From the NCBI GenBank assembly GCA_015179125.1, contig WHVA01000247.1, positions 62,001 to 126,000 on the forward strand: a stretch of DNA of 64,000 nt, written 5' to 3'. The stretch comes from Gautieria morchelliformis (lineage: Eukaryota; Basidiomycota; Agaricomycetes; Gomphales; Gomphaceae). The notes below the pieces were generated by a model. It saw nothing but the letters and a program-made list of their open reading frames with translations. It had not been told where the DNA came from and did not search any database. Positions 60,700 to 64,000 of this stretch are shown piece after piece; positions within the stretch are counted from its first letter, which is position 1, and each line of letters starts with the position of its first letter. Made by a program: the position numbers and the translations under genes.

Positions 60700-61188
60700 T
60701 GTAAGGGCAACCCTAGCTGACTGTGGAGATCACACTACCACACAACTGACAAGGGGAAATCCGAAGTATGTATAAATGAACAGAGTATACAAGAGAGGGG
60801 ATTCTCACCTCACAAGGGGAAATCCGAAGAGAAAAGTCTAAGGACCCCCAATGTCAGCGAGCCCGTATTATACTACGATGCGCAGCCAGGGACAACACTT
60901 GGCACCGCCATCAACCCTGGATCCCCATGACCTCCCTGACCCTTGATTGACCCTTGATGCCACCTATTACGCGAGTCACTTGACTTCCGACACTGTTCCG
61001 AGAGCGGAAGTCGGAAATTGGAGTGGAATTGGCAAAGCGAACAGAACTGGTGGAAGTTCTGCCAGAAGGAGAATCATTCCCGAAAGCGGAGGCGGAGATG
61101 GAATCGGAACCTGAACCGGAGTCGGAAATGGAGTCGGAACTTGGTGTGGTGTCAGAACTGGAAATGGAAAACAGGGTGTCCCCTGACA
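60700..61188 (-). repeat. gypsy-K 5' LTR
   Basis: 489 bp partner of 53094-53582. Followed by CATAC and then minisatellite. Confidence 0.93.
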
Positions 61189-62375
61189 CATACAGGGTAG
61201 CGTACAGGGTAGCATATGGGAGTAGTGTACTGGGTAGTGTACAGGGTAGCCTATGGGGTGGCCTATGGGGTAGCATACAAGGTATCCCACAGGGTAGTGT
61301 ACCTGGTAACCTACAGGGTAGCATCTGGTAGCACACATGATAGCATACAGGGTGGCATACAGGGTAGTGCATGAGGTAGCCCACAGGGTACATTATAGGG
61401 TAGTGTACAGGGTAGCTCACAGAGTAGTGTAGCGCGTAGCCGACAGGGTAGTGTATGGGGTAGCACACATGGTACCATACAGGGTAGCATATGGGGTAGC
61501 ATGGTAGTGTATGGAGTAGCCCACAGGGTACATTATAGGGTAGTGTACAGGGTAGCTCACAGGATAGCGTACCGCATAGGGGGTAGTGTAAAGGGTAGTG
61601 CACAGGGTGGCACACAGGGTGGTGTATGGGGTAGTGCACATGGTAGTGTACAGGGTAGCGCATAGGGTAGCATACAGCGTAGTGTATAGGGTAGCATACA
61701 GGGTAGCGTACATGGTAGCGTACATGGTAGCGTACCTGGTAGTGTATGTGGTAGCGTACCTGGTAGCGTACCTGGTAGCGTACATGGTAGTGTACGTGGT
61801 AGCGTACGTGGTAGGTACATGGTAGTGTACATGGTAGCGTACCTGGAAGCGCACGTGGTAGTGTACGTGGTAGCGTACCTGGAAGCGCACGTGGTAGCAT
61901 ACCTGGTAGAGTACGTGGTAGTGTATGTGGTAGCAGTGGTAGCGTACCTGGTAGTGTATGTGGTAGCATACGTGTAGTGTACGTGGTAGTGTACCTGGAA
62001 GGCACGTGGTAGCGTACGTGTAGTGTACGTGGTAGCGTACCTGGAAGCGCATGTGGTAGCGTACCTGGTAGCGTACCTGGTAGCGTACCTGGTAGTGTAC
62101 GTGGTAGCATACCTGGTAGCACACGTGGTAGCGTACCTGGTAGAGTAGGTGGTAGTGTACGTGGTAGCGGTGGTAGCATACGTGGTAGCATATGCGGTAG
62201 TGTACGTGGTAGCGTACCTGGTAGAGTACGTGGTAGTGTACGTTGTAATGCACGTGGTAGCGGTGGTAGCATATGTGGTAGCGCACATGGTAGCGTACCT
62301 CATAATGTACATGGTAGCTTACGTGGTAGCGTACCTGGTAGTGTACGTGGTAGTGGTGGTAGCGTACGTGGTAGC
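61189..62375. repeat. 12-bp minisatellite, variants II then inverted I
   Basis: Continues variant II (GGTAGTGTACAG) to about 61690, then changes to units GTAGCGTACCTG and GTAGTGTACGTG, the reverse complement of variant I at 49545-50281. Confidence 0.95.
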
Positions 62376-62985
62376 ACCAACTTCACTCACTGCAAGGCGA
62401 ACATGCAGTGTTCCACAGGTACACTGGTCAGGATTCACTCATCATCGCAGTTGATGTCAATGACCTCACCATGGCTGGTAACTCGAAGGATGCAATCCAC
62501 ACATTTAAGGATAAGCTGCGCACAGTCCTCAAGATCAAGGATCTTGGGGACCTAAGTTGGCTACTTGGGATAGAGGTAAAGTGGGACCGTAAGCTACACA
62601 CGATTTCACTGTCACAGCGTGCATACATAGATAAGATCCTGTAGTGTTTTAATCTACAGGATGCCAATCTGCTGAGTACACCACTCGACCCCCACTATAA
62701 GCTCTCGCTCTCACAATCCCCCTCTACCCCTCGCCAATTCGATGACATGCACAATGTGCCCTACAGGGAGGCCATCGGCTTCCTGATGTATGGGGCCCTA
62801 GGCACGCACCCTGAGATTTCATTCGCGGTGTCATTCCTGGCACAGTTCATGCAGAACCCAGGCAGGTCACACTGGGAGGCCGTCAAGCGGGTATTCCATT
62901 ACCTGAAGGCACCAGGGGTATGTGCCTCATCATTGGCAGATTGCACCTAGGCCTGGAGCTCTATTCGACGCATATTGGGCATCAC
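62376..62985 (+). mobile_element. copia-A type fragment, reverse transcriptase to RNase H
   Basis: Carries LIIAVDVNDLTMAGNS and KDLGDLSWLLGIEVKWDRK of a Ty1/copia reverse transcriptase and the [20 protein letters not shown] region before RNase H. Cut by the minisatellite on the left and an LTR-like start on the right. Broken. Confidence 0.85.
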
Positions 62986-62988
62986 AGG

Positions 62989-63480
62989 TGTTGGGTGCAT
63001 ATGTGCACCAGACTTCAAACCTAACATTTCTGTTCTTTCTTTCGATTTTGACCTGAAACTATGCTGACATTCATTCTATGCCTTTTACAATTTTCCTTGA
63101 TTTTTTCGAGGCTGTATTACTTGTCCTTTTCATGTTCTGTCCAACCGACCCTTTGTGGGTGGTTGTGGACAAGTTTCCTTTTTGAGCTGCAGCTGTTCAC
63201 TAACGTGTTACGTTCTATGGGCGCTTAGTCTGGCACACCATTGCCTGAAGGGCGCTTAAGTGCCGGAACTTCGTATATGTGAGTGAAACAAGCCCATGCA
63301 CAGCCTCCCCTCCTCAGTGTTGACAATCACTGAGGAGGTGAGTTTAATAGTGTACTTTCGTAATATTTAACTGAGAAACACATGTAGAATATTAAATAGG
63401 TAGCTTTCCTTTATATTACTAGTGTTGGGCGGATGCTCACAACTTTTTATAACCTGTAGCTTCACCCATTTTATTCTCAA
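62989..63480 (+). repeat. Probable copia LTR, end not placed
   Basis: Starts TGTTGGGTGCATATGTGCACC, like the copia-2 LTR in its own orientation (TGTTGGGTGCAT). A hairpin at 63309-63338 with 11-bp arms CCTCCTCAGTG sits at an offset similar to that in copia-2. The far end is not clear. Confidence 0.55.
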
Positions 63481-64000
63481 ATTATAGAAAAGAAGAGGAC
63501 GAAAGTACATGCCAATCTTATTGTTGGGATATAAATAAATTTTCTTTTGTCCCTCCCTGAGCGGCCGCTCCGCCGACGAGAGCACCCATTCTTATTTTTA
63601 CCCCTCTTCTTATTTTTTCTACCCACTTTTAATATACACTATATCATTATAACTATTCATATATATTACAAATATCTACACAACTACTATTACTCCATAT
63701 GGTAGTCTAATACTCTCTCATTATAACTAGTCATACTAATACTCCTACTCATATCTGTTACAAGTATCTCTCCAAGTATCTGTTACTCTATCTTGTAGTC
63801 TAATACTCTCTCATATGTATATATATCTTCAAGATGTTTAAATATATACAGAATCATCTAATAACATCTATTATTCTCCTTATAAATACTACTATATATT
63901 CCTATATGTTGTTATTAATACTCTTATAGTATATATTATATACTCATATATGCTGTATTACATAACCATTATGATTATCCTCCTTGACTATCACTGAGGA
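63481..64000. other. AT-rich stretch, no gene seen
   Basis: Low-complexity AT-rich sequence with many ATATA and TACT runs. The last bases, ATCACTGAGGA, repeat part of the copia LTR hairpin, so the LTR or a second copy may continue past the window. Confidence 0.4.

Larger units (their letters stand above)
53094..61188 (-). mobile_element. Ty3/gypsy chromovirus gypsy-K inserted in the minisatellite
   Basis: Two 489-bp LTRs (53094-53582, 60700-61188) flanked by a perfect 5-bp duplication CATAC (53089-53093, 61189-61193). Parts right to left: Gag start near 59100-59210, Gag body near 57080-57460, protease near 56250-56535, reverse transcriptase with YLDD, RNase H and integrase (54170-56077, one long open frame), chromodomain (about 53640-53830), polypurine tract AGAGGGGGG before the 3' LTR. 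It contains a solo LTR-B and a plus-strand gypsy fragment. LTRs differ at about 26 of 489 positions, many CpG transitions. Broken in several places; middle-aged. Confidence 0.93.

Noticed and set aside
60911-62312. Frames of 250-450 codons over the right-hand minisatellite
   Set aside because: Same cause. One of them also runs through the gypsy-K LTR, which is not coding.

Overview
The window looks like a transposon-dense piece of a basidiomycete genome, probably Agaricomycotina. The reasons are one ordinary secreted GH18 chitinase with four 48-58 bp GT-AG introns, a Mutator-like relic with short introns, Helitron ends, Ty1/copia and chromodomain Ty3/gypsy elements, and many solo LTRs. Almost nothing else resembles a host gene. 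The one other candidate is an unrecognised four-exon gene (17884-19157, minus strand) whose exons join to an open frame of 362 residues.

Layout. 1-3617: a 414 bp terminal-inverted-repeat element and the chitinase. 3618-8852: a Helitron 3' end, a gypsy fragment, a minus-strand copia relic carrying a solo gypsy LTR, and a cut LTR-D. 8853-13250: a Mutator-like transposase relic split by a 1.27 kb solo LTR-D. 13252-17363: two head-to-head copies of repeat F, one of which holds a small, young, LTR-bounded element (G) encoding a C2H2 zinc finger. 17884-19157: the unknown gene. 19687-23190: solo LTRs nested up to three deep. 23713-26081: the start of a plus-strand copia element (copia-A). 26082-37578: LTR-D copies, one split by a chromovirus (gypsy-E, 26901-34722) and one holding another LTR-D, with a copia scrap between them. 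37579-41760: copia-A relic with insertions. 42036-43078: the 3' part of a Helitron. 43079-48332: a nearly whole copia-2 with both LTRs. 48333-49544: a gypsy fragment. 49545-62375: a 12-bp minisatellite in two variants, broken by a solo LTR and by gypsy-K (53094-61188). 62376-64000: copia fragment, an LTR start and AT-rich DNA.

Most element ends were fixed by matching target-site duplications (TSDs). 5-bp TSDs: GTAAT, CGCTC, GCATC, ATGAG, CCCTG, AGGTG, CAGGC, ACACA, ATCTC and CATAC; TCATC/CCATC with one mismatch. 4-bp TSDs: ATGT and ACGA for element G. These give an insertion order: minisatellite before gypsy-K before LTR-B; LTR-D before gypsy-E before LTR-B; repeat F before element G. Several LTR-D copies and copia-2 have unrelated flanks on their two sides, which suggests recombination between copies.

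Most promising for novelty: element G (intact zinc-finger frame, LTRs about 2% apart, 4-bp TSD), the inverted minisatellite array, and the unknown four-exon gene. Boundaries marked approximate were judged by eye. No database search was possible, so family names rest on motifs I could read.
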